Shown here: positions 34,834-44,458 of the stretch, piece by piece
Layout: every line of letters starts with the position of its first letter
Numbering within the stretch: the stretch's first letter is position 1
DNA from: Steroidobacteraceae bacterium
Lineage (GTDB): Bacteria; Pseudomonadota; Gammaproteobacteria; Steroidobacterales; Steroidobacteraceae
NCBI GenBank assembly: GCA_025451845.1
Contig: JANWJS010000011.1
Coordinates: forward strand, 62,001-126,000
Length of the DNA: 64,000 nucleotides
Direction of reading: 5' to 3'
Notes under the pieces: generated by a model
The model's database searches: none
What the model was told of the DNA's origin: nothing
What the model saw: the letters and a program-made list of their open reading frames with translations, nothing else
Made by a program: the position numbers and the translations under genes

Positions 34834-36156
34834 TCAGGCCAAGGTTGGCGGCTGCGTGCCGGCGAGATGCTCCGTCCCGACGACCGATCGGTCGGCGTCG
34901 ATGCCGAGCCAGAGGAGCGCTGCCGCGACTGCGCAAACGCTGCCGATCGCGAATGCGGTGCCCCACGCGTTACGGCCGGAAAGATAGGCGACCACCGGGA
35001 TGCCGATGATTCCGCCGAGGGTCCCGCCGGTGTTGAGAACGCCGCCGACCGCCATCGAGTCACTGCGGCCAACGGCCATGGATGCGGCCCAGTAGGCCGC
35101 CTCGTTGATCTCGACGAAGCCGAAACAGGCCGTCAGGGCTGCGACGGCGACATAGGCGTTCGCGGTCTGCACGGCGACCAAAAGCAACGCGCCCACGAGC
35201 GGTAGTGCAACCAGAGGGACACCCCGATAACCCCATGTGGCGCCGTAGCGCTCGCAGAGCCGTCCGGTGAGCACTCCGCCGACCCCTGAGCCGACTCCTG
35301 CCGCGATGGGAGGCGCCATCGCGAGCCAACCGCTCTGCAGCACGGAGAAGTGCCGCTGCTGGATGAGGTAGAGAAAGCACCAGTTGGAGAGCAGATAAAA
35401 GGAGTAGTTCATGGCCAGATACGAGAGGGCCAGGAGCGAGGTATTGCGGTGGGTGAGTAAACGTAACAGGCGGCGCACGGTGATCTTGTCATCCACCGTC
35501 GCATGCGCGAGCTCACCGAGCTCCGCCAGCTCCGCAGCCGAAACGGAAGGGTGCTCGCGCGGCGTATTGCGCGCATACCAGGCCCAGAGGCCGATCAGCA
35601 GCACCGGCGGAATCGCCGACCAGGCGAGCGCCTGCTGCCAACCGAGAGTGGTCATGAGCACCGCGATGAGCGGCGGAGTGAGCGCAGCGCCGAGATTCAG
35701 TCCCATGTTCTGCGCGCCGAGGGCGAGCGCCCACTGCCGGGCTGGAAACCACGCTTCGAAGACGCCATTCGAGACGGGGAAGATGCCGGCTTGCGCGACT
35801 CCCAGCACGAATTGGGCGCCGAGCAGCACGGCGAAGAGCGCCGCACCGCTCAGAATCGCCGGCGCCGCGGGAGTGGCCAGCACTGCGGCGAATGCCACGA
35901 TGCCGAACAGCGTGAACGCCGTGCGCGCGCCGAACCGTTGTCCAAACAGACCGCCCGGCAGCTGGAATATGCAGTACCCGACGACGAACGCCTGCTCGAT
36001 CCAGCCGATCTGCAGCTGCGAGAGGTGCAGCTCCGGCATCATCCGCTCGGCGGCGATCGTCACGCCGGTGCGCTGTACGTAGGCGATGAGGCCGAAGGCG
36101 AAGAGGAAGCCGAAGATCCGCCAGCGGATGCGCCGTCCGAACCAACGCGTGCCCAT
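34834..36156 (-). CDS. MFS transporter, anion:cation symporter-like
   Basis: 440 residues with 12 predicted membrane helices. The first helix region is RIFGFLFAFGLIAYVQRTGV, then ERMMPELHLSQLQIGWIEQA and the signature FQLPGGLFGQRFGART. This wording fits the ACS group that imports organic anions such as sugar acids, aromatic acids or nicotinate. ATG at 36156 lies one base after the TetR stop, so the pair is co-transcribed. It probably supplies, or exports products of, the divergent Rieske oxygenase pathway; inference only. Confidence 0.88.
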   Translation of the reverse strand: MGTRWFGRRIRWRIFGFLFAFGLIAYVQRTGVTIAAERMMPELHLSQLQIGWIEQAFVVGYCIFQLPGGLFGQRFGARTAFTLFGIVAFAAVLATPAAPAILSGAALFAVLLGAQFVLGVAQAGIFPVSNGVFEAWFPARQWALALGAQNMGLNLGAALTPPLIAVLMTTLGWQQALAWSAIPPVLLIGLWAWYARNTPREHPSVSAAELAELGELAHATVDDKITVRRLLRLLTHRNTSLLALSYLAMNYSFYLLSNWCFLYLIQQRHFSVLQSGWLAMAPPIAAGVGSGVGGVLTGRLCERYGATWGYRGVPLVALPLVGALLLVAVQTANAYVAVAALTACFGFVEINEAAYWAASMAVGRSDSMAVGGVLNTGGTLGGIIGIPVVAYLSGRNAWGTAFAIGSVCAVAAALLWLGIDADRSVVGTEHLAGTQPPTLA

Positions 36157-36157
36157 G

Positions 36158-36886
36158 TTAGGCAATTGGCAAAACCGGCCTGCGGCGGTTTTGCGGACGG
36201 GGCCTCCGTTGCCGGCGGCCAGAGGCGCGACTCGGGCCGCCTGTGTCGGGATGAAGGCTGGGGAAGGCCCCTGCGCACAGGGCGTGGGTCCAGTCCTCGC
36301 AAAGCGCCACCGCCTCGGCGGGCTTGAAGGTGCGCGGATTGATGCTGGCCTCGGTCCACAGCCCATCGAGCAATGCCGAGAGCGCGATGGCCGCCGGTCG
36401 CAGCCTGAATGCGGGTACGCCCCCGGTCCTTTGCAGCTGCCCGAGAAGAGACTCGAGCGCGGCCCGATATGCGGCGTAAGTGCGGTCGTGCACGGCGCGC
36501 ACTCCGGCATCGTGCGAGATCATGCTCCAGAAGACGAGCCAGGTGTTGAACAGGCCCGGGTCGAGCAGGGCGGGCGCGAACCACGCCTCGTAGAAGCGGC
36601 GCAGACGCTCGCGCGGACTGGAGTCGACCTCGCGCGCATGGTGCTCGATCGAATGCAGCAGGGACATCGAGAGCGTCTCGTAGGCGGTGGCGATGAGCGT
36701 GGAGACGCTGGGGAAGTGATGGGTGATGAGGCCCGGCGACACGCCCGCCTCGGCGCCGATGCGCCGCACCGAGAGTCCGTCGTGACCGTACTTGCGCAGA
36801 CACGCCAGGGTCGCCTCGATGAGTGCCTCGCGGCGCACCGTGGCGGCGGCGCGGCGGAACTTCGGCGTCTGCTGCTCTTTGGCCAT
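36158..36886 (-). CDS. TetR/AcrR-family regulator (BetI-like)
   Basis: 242 residues. The N-terminal helix-turn-helix is REALIEATLACLRKYGHDGL, followed by SVRRIGAEAGVSPGLITHHF. The ligand domain has LRRFYEAWFAPALLDPGLFN and SALLDGLWTEASI, the BetI pattern. The C-terminus is a basic PRPQNRRRPVLPIA tail. It starts 77 bases from the divergent Rieske gene and is followed directly by the MFS gene; a 29-base palindrome lies in the gap. It probably represses both directions. Confidence 0.9.
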   Translation of the reverse strand: MAKEQQTPKFRRAAATVRREALIEATLACLRKYGHDGLSVRRIGAEAGVSPGLITHHFPSVSTLIATAYETLSMSLLHSIEHHAREVDSSPRERLRRFYEAWFAPALLDPGLFNTWLVFWSMISHDAGVRAVHDRTYAAYRAALESLLGQLQRTGGVPAFRLRPAAIALSALLDGLWTEASINPRTFKPAEAVALCEDWTHALCAGAFPSLHPDTGGPSRASGRRQRRPRPQNRRRPVLPIA

Positions 36887-36919
36887 CCGCGCGGATCATA
36901 TCACTTGACCTGCGCGGCG

Positions 36920-36948
36920 CGCTGCTATACGGTTGTACAATAGCAGCG
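36920..36948. promoter_or_regulatory. Long palindrome, candidate TetR operator
   Basis: Perfect 9-base arms, CGCTGCTAT and ATAGCAGCG, flank an 11-base centre that contains TACAAT, a 5-of-6 match to a -10 box for the plus-strand Rieske gene. It lies in the 77-base gap between the TetR gene and the Rieske gene, where a repressor would block both promoters. A GAGGAGG ribosome site for the Rieske gene overlaps its right end. Confidence 0.55.
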
Positions 36949-36963
36949 AGGAGGGCTCCCGCC

Positions 36964-38166
36964 ATGAGTGCGCGCGTGATCGGCATCGTTCCGGCGACGG
37001 ACGACGATGCTCACAGCCTGCCGGCCTGGATCTACCGCGACCCGGAGTTCTTCGAGCTCGAGAAGGAGCTCATCTTCCGCCCGAGCTGGCAGGTCGTCTG
37101 CCACGTCAACGACATCCCGCGCAGCGGTGATTTTCATACGTTCGAGTTCCTGGGCCAGAGCATCGTCGTGTTGCGCGGCGAGGACGGCCAGATCCGCAGC
37201 TTTCACAACGCCTGCCGCCACCGTGCCTCACGCCTTTTCGATGACGCGAAGGGGCGCTGCGGGCGGCGCATCACCTGCCCGTATCACGCTTGGGTCTACG
37301 GGCTCGATGGACGGCTGCTGACGGTGCCGCAGCGCAATGACTTCGCGGGGCTCGATCGCGAGCGGCACGGGCTGGTGCCGCTCGAGCATGAAATCCTCAT
37401 GGGCTTCATCTTCGTGCGCTTCGCCACCGGCGTGCCGGGCAGCAGCGAGGCACGGCTCCCGAGCGTGCGGGAAATGGCCGCCCCCTATCTCGATGAGCTG
37501 GCCGCCTATCGGCTGGAGGAGCTCGTGCCGCAGGGCAGGGTGACGCTGCGGCCCCGGAGCGTCAACTGGAAGAACGTGGGAGACAACTACTCCGACGGGC
37601 TGCATATTCCGGTCGCGCACCCGGGACTGACACGCCTCTTCGGCGCGAGCTACGGCGTCGATGCGCAGCCCTGGATCGACAAGATGTGGGGCAGTCTGCG
37701 CGATATTCCTTCGGCCAACTTGTCGGAGCGGCTGTATCAGGCGCTGCTGCCGCCGGTGCCGCACCTGCCGCCCGAGCGACAGCGGCTGTGGACCTACTTC
37801 AAGCTCTGGCCGAACATCGCGTTCGACATCTATCCGGACCAGATCGATTTCATGCAGTTCCTGCCGGTCTCGCCCACGGAGACCCTGATCCGGGAAATCG
37901 CCTACGTCCATCCTGATGCGCGCCGGGAAATGCGCGCCGCCCGATATCTCAACTGGCGCATCAACCGCCAGGTGAGCGTGGAGGACAGGAGGCTGATCGA
38001 GCGGGTGCAGGCCGGAATGGCGTCCGATGCCTATACCGTGGGCCCTTTGGGTGAGAGCGAGGTCTGCCTGCGCAGCTTTGGACGCCACCTGCGCGCGCTC
38101 ATTCCCGAAAGCCGCGAGCCGCGCGCACCGGCCAGAGGTTGGAGTCTGAGGCGTCATGAGCACTGA
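36964..38166 (+). CDS. Rieske-type aromatic-ring-hydroxylating / choline-monooxygenase-like oxygenase, large subunit
   Basis: 400 residues; ATG at 36964 follows a GAGGAGG site at 9 bases. The Rieske cluster ligands are Cys84, His86, Cys105 and His108 (NACRHRASRLF and TCPYHAWVYG). The catalytic domain has the bridging region WKNVGDNYSDGLHIPVAHPG with the iron-binding Asp/His pair. The family uses a reductase and O2 to hydroxylate aromatic rings or demethylate quaternary amines; substrate not predictable. No reductase or ferredoxin gene is adjacent. The end overlaps the FAD oxidoreductase by 11 bases. Confidence 0.9.
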   Translation: MSARVIGIVPATDDDAHSLPAWIYRDPEFFELEKELIFRPSWQVVCHVNDIPRSGDFHTFEFLGQSIVVLRGEDGQIRSFHNACRHRASRLFDDAKGRCGRRITCPYHAWVYGLDGRLLTVPQRNDFAGLDRERHGLVPLEHEILMGFIFVRFATGVPGSSEARLPSVREMAAPYLDELAAYRLEELVPQGRVTLRPRSVNWKNVGDNYSDGLHIPVAHPGLTRLFGASYGVDAQPWIDKMWGSLRDIPSANLSERLYQALLPPVPHLPPERQRLWTYFKLWPNIAFDIYPDQIDFMQFLPVSPTETLIREIAYVHPDARREMRAARYLNWRINRQVSVEDRRLIERVQAGMASDAYTVGPLGESEVCLRSFGRHLRALIPESREPRAPARGWSLRRHEH

Positions 38167-39781
38167 GAGCCGGGATGTACTGATCGTCGGGGGCGGACAC
38201 AACGGATTGGTGTGCGCCGCCTATCTCGCCGCGGCGGGACTGAAGGTCACGGTGCTCGAGCGCCGCGCAGTCGTGGGCGGCGCCGCGGTGACCGAGGAGT
38301 TTCATCCGGGCTTTCGCAACTCCGTTGCTGCCTACACCGTGTCGCTTCTCAATCCGAAGGTCATCCGCGACCTCGATCTGCCGAGCCACGGGTTGCGTGT
38401 GGTCGAGCGCCAGCTCGCGAACTTCCTGCCGACCGCGGATGGGCGTTACCTTCGCACCGGCGGCGGCCGCACGCATGAGGAGGTGGCGAAATTCTCAGCG
38501 CACGATGCCGGGCGCCTGGACGAGTACGGCGTGCGCCTCGAGGCCATCGCGGATGTGTTGCGTGGACTGGTGCTCGAGACTCCGCCCAATGTCGTGGCAG
38601 GCAGCTGGGCAGCCGCTCTGCCGGAGCTGCTGCGCACCACGCGCCTCGGCGCACGCCTCGGCCGCCTCGACATGAGCCTGCGCCGCGAGCTGCTCAAGCT
38701 CTTTGCCAGTTCCGCCGGCGAGTATCTCGACGGCTGGTTCGAGAGCGATCCGATCAAGGCGGTATACGGGTTCGACGGAATCGTCGGTCACTACGCGAGC
38801 CCCTACGCTGCCGGTACGGCTTACGTGCTCCTCCATCATTGCTTCGGCGAGGTGAATGGCAAGAAGGGAGCGTGGGGTCACGCTATCGGCGGAATGGGAG
38901 CGATCACGCAGGCGATGGCGAAGTCGGCTGCGGCGCGCGGAGTCGACATCCGGGTCGGATCCGCCGTGCGTGAGATCATCATCGAGCGCGGCCGCGCGGT
39001 AGGCGCTGTGACGGAAGGAGGCGAGACGCTGCGCGCCGCGGCGGTCGTCTCGAATCTCAACCCGAAGCTCCTCTATCTCGATCTGATCGACCGCGCGGCG
39101 CTGCCGCGCGACTTCGCGGAGCGCATCGCGCAGTGGCGCTGCGGCTCCGGGACGTTCCGCATGAACGTGGCCCTCGCGGAGCTGCCGGACTTCACCTGTC
39201 TGCCGGGCCGCTCGCTCGCCGATCATCACACTGCCGGGATCATCCTCGCGCCGACGCTGGCCTACATGGAGCAGGCCTTTTTCGATGCGCGCATGCATGG
39301 CTGGTCGCGGCAACCGATCGTGGAGATGGTGATTCCCTCCACGCTCGATGACAGCCTGGCGCCCGCCGGAAAGCACGTGGCGAGTCTTTTCTGCCAGCAC
39401 GTCGCGCCGCAGCTTCCCAATGGAGAGTCCTGGGACACGCATCGCGAGAGCGTCGCCGATCTCATGATCGACACGGTCAACCGCTTCGCACCCAATTTCA
39501 AGGCGTCCGTGCTGGGACGCCAGATCATGAGTCCGCTCGACCTGGAGCGGACCTTTGGCCTGGTGGGCGGCGATATCTTCCATGGCAGGCTGCAGCTGGA
39601 TCAGATGTTGTCCGCGCGCCCGATGCTCGGGTACGGTGATTACCGCGGGCCGATTCCTGGCCTCTATATGTGCGGCGCAGGGACGCATCCCGGCGGCGGC
39701 GTCACGGGGGCGCCGGGACACAACGCTGCGCGCGAGATCATCAAGGATTTTCGCCGCAGACGCTTGCATCGTGCCGCCTGA
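38156..39781 (+). CDS. FAD-dependent oxidoreductase, phytoene-desaturase/PYROXD2-like
   Basis: 541 residues. The N-terminal dinucleotide fold reads DVLIVGGGHNGLVCAAYLAA and then VLERRAVVGGAAVTEE; the C-terminal FAD contact is GLYMCGAGTHPGGGVTGAPG. This wording is that of the PYROXD2/CrtI-like group. Overlaps the Rieske gene, so the two probably act in one pathway, perhaps dehydrogenating the hydroxylated product. It is not expected to be a typical Rieske reductase because it lacks an Fe-S domain. Confidence 0.88.
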   Translation: MSTESRDVLIVGGGHNGLVCAAYLAAAGLKVTVLERRAVVGGAAVTEEFHPGFRNSVAAYTVSLLNPKVIRDLDLPSHGLRVVERQLANFLPTADGRYLRTGGGRTHEEVAKFSAHDAGRLDEYGVRLEAIADVLRGLVLETPPNVVAGSWAAALPELLRTTRLGARLGRLDMSLRRELLKLFASSAGEYLDGWFESDPIKAVYGFDGIVGHYASPYAAGTAYVLLHHCFGEVNGKKGAWGHAIGGMGAITQAMAKSAAARGVDIRVGSAVREIIIERGRAVGAVTEGGETLRAAAVVSNLNPKLLYLDLIDRAALPRDFAERIAQWRCGSGTFRMNVALAELPDFTCLPGRSLADHHTAGIILAPTLAYMEQAFFDARMHGWSRQPIVEMVIPSTLDDSLAPAGKHVASLFCQHVAPQLPNGESWDTHRESVADLMIDTVNRFAPNFKASVLGRQIMSPLDLERTFGLVGGDIFHGRLQLDQMLSARPMLGYGDYRGPIPGLYMCGAGTHPGGGVTGAPGHNAAREIIKDFRRRRLHRAA

Positions 39782-39784
39782 GAG

Positions 39785-39809
39785 TTGCTCGCGCGCGACA
39801 TGCGAGCAA
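39785..39809 (+). terminator. Stem-loop after the FAD oxidoreductase gene
   Basis: TTGCTCGC and GCGAGCAA are perfect 8-base arms with a 9-base loop, starting 4 bases after the stop. No T-run follows, so it may be a weak or Rho-dependent terminator. Confidence 0.4.
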
Positions 39810-39862
39810 TTCGTCCGGCGCCAGCTTGCAAAAAACCCTGATTCGGGCACATTAGGCGCACC

Positions 39863-41800
39863 TTGAGCACCCCCGCAGAGCCTGTCGGGACACTCGAAGT
39901 CGCATTGGCGCATGCATCGCGTCTGCTCGCCACGAAGCCGGCGGCCGCGGCGGAGCAAGCCTACGAGATTCTCAAGGTCGTACCACGGCAGCCACAGGCC
40001 ATGCTCATCCTGGGGCTCGCGCGCTGCGCGGCAGGGGATGTCGAAGGATCGATAGACGCCTTGACTCGCGCGGTGTCGCTACACCCCGAGCTTCCCGACG
40101 CCTGGCTCGCTTTGGCAGATCAACTTCGTGCGCGTGGCGACGCGCAGGCTGCCGACCGCGCGTACGCCCACTACATCAAAGCGGCGACGCGCGACCCGCG
40201 ACTGATGGGAGCCGCATCTGCCCTGTGCGAGAACCGGATTCCGGAGGCGGAAGCGCTCTTGCGGGCGCATCTCGCGCAATACCCCACCGACGTCGCGGCG
40301 CTGCGCATGCTCGCGGAGGTGGCGGCCCGGCTGCTGCGCTACTTCGATGCGCAGCGGCTCCTCGAGCGCTGTCTCGAGCTGGCGCCTTCCTTCGACGCAG
40401 CGCGGCACAACTATGCGACGGTGCTCAACCGGCAGGGCAGGAGCGCCGAGGCGCTGCAGCAGTGCGCGAGTCTCCTGGCGAAGGAGCCGCACAACCCGGG
40501 CTATCGCAGTCTGTACGCAGCCATCTCGGCCAGTCTCGGCGAGTACGCCAATTCGATTGCCACGTATCAGGCGGTGCTGCAGGACTACCCCCGGGAACCC
40601 AAGCTGTGGATGAGCTACGGGCACGCGCTGCGTACCACCGGCAAGGTGGCGGAGAGCATCGCGGCCTACCGGCGTGCATTGTCGATGGAGCCGACGCTCG
40701 GCGAGGCCTGGTGGAGCCTGGCCAATCTCAAGACCTTCCGCTTCAGTGACGCCGACATGCGCGCCATGCATCAGGCGCTCTCGCGCGGCGATCTCTCGGA
40801 CGACGATCGGTTGCACTTCGAGTTCGCGCTCGGCAAGGCGCTCGAGGACGCCTCATCCTACGAGGAGTCTTTTACGCACTACGCGGCGGGCAACACCGTG
40901 CGCCGGATGCAGCACGGCCACGACGCAGAGGAAAACTCGCGGTTCGTGCGCCGCTCGAAGCAGCTGTTCACGCGAGAGTTCTTCGCCGAGCGTGCCGATG
41001 CAGGTGCGCAGGCGCGAGATCCGATCTTCATCGTCGGCTTGCCGCGCGCCGGATCGACTCTCCTCGAGCAGATCCTCGCCAGCCACTCTCTCGTCGAGGG
41101 CACGATGGAGCTGCCGCACCTGCCGAGAATCGCCCGCGAGCTCGCCGGCCCCAAGACGGAGGAAGAGGGGACCTTTCTCAAGAGGCTGGCTGCGCTCACC
41201 CGCGACGAGCTCAATACCCTCGGCGAACGCTACCTCGCCGAGACCCGCATCATGCGCAAGACCGACGCGCCGTTCTTCATCGATAAGATGCCGAACAACT
41301 GCATGTACGTCGGCCTCATCCACCTCATCCTGCCGAAAGCGATCATCATCGATGCGCGGCGGCATCCCCTCGGGTGCTGCTTCTCGTGCTTCAAGCAGCA
41401 CTTCGCGCGCGGCCAGTGGTTCAGCTACGGGCTCGAGGATCTCGGCAGGTATTACCGCGATTACGTCGAGCTCCTGGCGCATTTCGACCAAGTTCTGCCG
41501 GACAGAGTCGCGCGGGTCTTCTACGAGGCTTTGATCGACGACACCGACGCCGGAGTCCGACGCCTGCTCGAACATTGCGGGCTGCCTTTCGAGGCGGAGT
41601 GCCTGCGATTTCACGAGAACGACCGCGCGGTGCGGACGGCGAGCTCCGAGCAGGTCCGGCAGCCGATCTTTCGTGACGCGGTCGACCACTGGCGTCACTA
41701 TGAGCAGTGGCTCGAGCCACTGAAGCGGGCTTTGGGGGACGTGCTGACAGACTATCCGAGGGCTCCGGCCTTTTCCGAGGCCGGAACTTGCTTGCCGTAG
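39863..41800 (+). CDS. TPR-repeat sulfotransferase family protein
   Basis: 645 residues from a TTG start. Residues about 1-330 are tetratricopeptide repeats (ALAHASRLLATKPAAAAEQA, then AYEILKVVPRQPQAMLILGL and further units with the A-x3-L pattern). The C-terminal half carries the PAPS 5'-phosphosulfate loop PRAGSTLLEQILASH (about residue 394) and a DARRHPLGCCFSCFKQHFAR segment for 3'-phosphate binding. It transfers sulfate from PAPS to an unknown acceptor. Such TPR-sulfotransferases commonly sit beside TonB-dependent receptor genes in Caulobacter/Sphingomonad-like genomes, as here (33 bases upstream). Confidence 0.85.
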   Translation: MSTPAEPVGTLEVALAHASRLLATKPAAAAEQAYEILKVVPRQPQAMLILGLARCAAGDVEGSIDALTRAVSLHPELPDAWLALADQLRARGDAQAADRAYAHYIKAATRDPRLMGAASALCENRIPEAEALLRAHLAQYPTDVAALRMLAEVAARLLRYFDAQRLLERCLELAPSFDAARHNYATVLNRQGRSAEALQQCASLLAKEPHNPGYRSLYAAISASLGEYANSIATYQAVLQDYPREPKLWMSYGHALRTTGKVAESIAAYRRALSMEPTLGEAWWSLANLKTFRFSDADMRAMHQALSRGDLSDDDRLHFEFALGKALEDASSYEESFTHYAAGNTVRRMQHGHDAEENSRFVRRSKQLFTREFFAERADAGAQARDPIFIVGLPRAGSTLLEQILASHSLVEGTMELPHLPRIARELAGPKTEEEGTFLKRLAALTRDELNTLGERYLAETRIMRKTDAPFFIDKMPNNCMYVGLIHLILPKAIIIDARRHPLGCCFSCFKQHFARGQWFSYGLEDLGRYYRDYVELLAHFDQVLPDRVARVFYEALIDDTDAGVRRLLEHCGLPFEAECLRFHENDRAVRTASSEQVRQPIFRDAVDHWRHYEQWLEPLKRALGDVLTDYPRAPAFSEAGTCLP

Positions 41801-41833
41801 CGACACAACCGTTCGGGCTAGGGGGAATGAAAC

Positions 41834-44425
41834 ATGACGCGCAGTCGACGTAGAAAACTGTCACGGGAGCGGATGAAGGCGCTCCGCACGATCGTCCGGA
41901 CAGGTGTGCCGCTCGCCTCCGCGCTCGTCGCCGCCATGCCGGCGGCCCACGCGCAGCAAGCGCCGGGTGGAGACACGCTGCAAACGGTCGTAGTCACCGC
42001 GGAAAAGGTCCAGGAGAACCTGCAGAGCGTGCCGATCAGCGTGGAAGCTTTCGACAACCGCAAGCTGACCCAGCTGGGTATCACCAACATGGACGATTAC
42101 GTAGAGCTCTCCCCAGCCGTCACCTACATGCGCAGCCAGGGCGAGGGCGACAACGGCGGTCCGGGATCGGCTATCGTTTACATCCGCGGTGTGGTGAGTG
42201 GCGGCGATGGCAACCACTCGGGCTCGGAGCCGAGCGTCGGCATTTACCTGGACGAGCAGCCGGTCACGACCATTACGGGGGCTCTGCCGCTACACATCTA
42301 TGACGTGAACCGCGTCGAGGTACTGGAGGGTCCCCAGGGGACGCTCTTCGGTGCGAGCTCTGAGGCCGGCACGGTGCGGCTCATCACCAATAAACCGGAC
42401 CCGACGAGGTTCGCCGCCGGCTTCAATGTTCAGGGCAACAAGATCGATCACGGCGGCACCGGCGATGTGGTCGAAGGCTTCGTCAACCTGCCGCTGAGCG
42501 ACAAAGCGGCCATCCGTTTGGTCGGCTGGCAGGAGCACGACGGCGGGTACATCAACAATGTAGCCGGCACCGACGCGAATGCCTGTATCACCGACGGCGT
42601 GCGGACCTTTCCGACCTGGGCGCTTTCGGCAAGCGGCGTGGGGCCCGGGGGCGGGACCGGGCAGTGCACTCCGGCGGCGCCGATCGGCGCGGGTGCCATT
42701 ACCAATGCGCCCTGGCGCAAGAGCAACTACAACACGGTCGATACCACCGGCGGCCGGGCCGCTCTCAGGTTCGACCTGGGAGACAACTGGACAGTCTCGC
42801 CCACTTTCCAGGGCCAATCGGATACGACCCGCGGGTTCTTCGGCTATGACCCGGCAATGGGTAATCTCGAGGTCGCGCATTTCGGGCCGGAGAGCTCCCA
42901 CGACACCTGGACGCAGAGCACCCTCACGATCGAAGGCAAGGTCAGCAACTTCGACATCGTGTATGCCGGTGGCTACGTGAAGCGCAACCAGCATACGATC
43001 GCCGACTACAGCGACTATTCGGAGTTCTACGACAAGATGAACGGCTCCGGCGCCTCCTATGTCGGCAATGACGGCAATCCGATCATGCCGCAGCAGTTCG
43101 TGATCGGCGCGGGCGACTTCGAGATGTGGAGCCAGGAGTTGCGCATGACGACTCCGCTCGACCGGCCGGTGCATGCCACGGTCGGGTTGTTCATGCAACG
43201 ACAGATGCACAACATCTGGCAGAACTATACGATGCCGGGCTACGGCTGGACCAGCGTTTACGGCGGCAATCCCGCGGGGTTCGGCTACCTCGCTCCCAAC
43301 GACTTCTCGGTTCGAGGGTATCCGAACACCATCTGGCTCACCGACGAGCAGCGTGTCGATCGCGACCGCGCCGCGTTCGCGGAACTCACCTATGACATCA
43401 CGCAGCAGTTGTCGGTCACCGCCGGAGTGCGCTTCTACAAGTACGATAACTCCCTGATCGGGTTTTACGGGTTCAATGACACCTTCTCCAAGAGCGAGGG
43501 AGTGGCAACGTGCGCAGTCCCGCACGTATCGATCGTGAAGAACTCACCCTGTACTGACCTTAATGCCCGCATAAGCGATACCGGCCATGTTCCCCGGGTC
43601 AACGTGACCTACAAGCTCACTCCCGACAAGATGATCTACGCCACGTACTCGAAGGGCTTTCGGCCGGGCGGTGTGAACCGGATCGGAGGCAACGTCCCGT
43701 ACGCCGCAGATTTTCTGATCAACTACGAGGTGGGCTGGAAGACGCAGTGGTTCGGCAACACGGTGCGCTGGAACGGCGCACTCTTCTGGGAGGACTGGAA
43801 GAACTTCCAATTCTCGTTCCTCGGCGCCAACAGCGTCACGGAGATCGCCAACGGCGGCGCGGCTCGCATCAAAGGTATCGAGAACAACGTCGAATGGCTG
43901 GTCAGCAGCAATCTGCTGCTGAGTGCCGATTTCACGTTCATCAACCCGGTCCTGACGGAAAACTACTGTGGCACCATCGGGGTGACCGACTGTCCGGACC
44001 AGGTGACCCCGGGTAATTACCTGCCCGGGGGCGAGATCATCGGCCCGATCGCCCCGGCGGGGGCGAATCTGCCCATAGCGCCGAAGTTCAAGGGCAACAT
44101 CATCGCCCGCTACTCGCTGCCGACGATGGGCAACTGGAAGCCATATGGGCAGATCACTGCGATGTACCAGACCCTGACCTCACAGGTGCTGCGCGCCGAC
44201 CAGGCCGCCGTCGTCGGTAACTTGCCGGCTTACGCGCTCGTCAATCTGAGGCTCGGCGTCGACGGCTTGAACGGCATGCACATGGATTTCTTCGTCAATA
44301 ACCTGACGAACCGCCTCGCGGAGCTCTCGCGTTACACGGCGAGCAACTCGAGCGTGAACAACCAGGTCTATATTCTGCCGGCGCAGCCGCGCACCTTCGG
44401 CATCGAGTTCGGGCAGGACTTCTAG
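41834..44425 (+). CDS. TonB-dependent outer-membrane receptor
   Basis: 863 residues. A long N-terminal region with a signal peptide cut after AAHA/QQAP, then a TonB-box-like LQTVVVTAEKVQENLQSVP. The plug has IVYIRGVVSGGDG, YLDEQPVTT and VEVLEGPQGTLFGASSEAGTV. The barrel has many aromatic strands and ends TFGIEFGQDF, the C-terminal Phe. It imports a large or scarce nutrient using TonB energy; no siderophore or vitamin B12 signature identifies the substrate. An AGGGGGAA ribosome site precedes the ATG. Confidence 0.93.
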   Translation: MTRSRRRKLSRERMKALRTIVRTGVPLASALVAAMPAAHAQQAPGGDTLQTVVVTAEKVQENLQSVPISVEAFDNRKLTQLGITNMDDYVELSPAVTYMRSQGEGDNGGPGSAIVYIRGVVSGGDGNHSGSEPSVGIYLDEQPVTTITGALPLHIYDVNRVEVLEGPQGTLFGASSEAGTVRLITNKPDPTRFAAGFNVQGNKIDHGGTGDVVEGFVNLPLSDKAAIRLVGWQEHDGGYINNVAGTDANACITDGVRTFPTWALSASGVGPGGGTGQCTPAAPIGAGAITNAPWRKSNYNTVDTTGGRAALRFDLGDNWTVSPTFQGQSDTTRGFFGYDPAMGNLEVAHFGPESSHDTWTQSTLTIEGKVSNFDIVYAGGYVKRNQHTIADYSDYSEFYDKMNGSGASYVGNDGNPIMPQQFVIGAGDFEMWSQELRMTTPLDRPVHATVGLFMQRQMHNIWQNYTMPGYGWTSVYGGNPAGFGYLAPNDFSVRGYPNTIWLTDEQRVDRDRAAFAELTYDITQQLSVTAGVRFYKYDNSLIGFYGFNDTFSKSEGVATCAVPHVSIVKNSPCTDLNARISDTGHVPRVNVTYKLTPDKMIYATYSKGFRPGGVNRIGGNVPYAADFLINYEVGWKTQWFGNTVRWNGALFWEDWKNFQFSFLGANSVTEIANGGAARIKGIENNVEWLVSSNLLLSADFTFINPVLTENYCGTIGVTDCPDQVTPGNYLPGGEIIGPIAPAGANLPIAPKFKGNIIARYSLPTMGNWKPYGQITAMYQTLTSQVLRADQAAVVGNLPAYALVNLRLGVDGLNGMHMDFFVNNLTNRLAELSRYTASNSSVNNQVYILPAQPRTFGIEFGQDF

Positions 44426-44439
44426 TGTGAAGTGCTGGA

Positions 44440-44458
44440 GCCGGGCATCCTGCCCGGC
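44440..44458 (+). terminator. Stem-loop after the TonB-receptor gene
   Basis: GCCGGGCA and TGCCCGGC, perfect 8-base arms with a TCC loop, 15 bases after the receptor stop and in the ~190-base gap before the convergent Lrp gene. No T-run follows. The rest of this gap is GC-rich, with a second small palindrome (CCGCCAC and GTGGCGG near 44577), and shows no gene. Confidence 0.4.
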
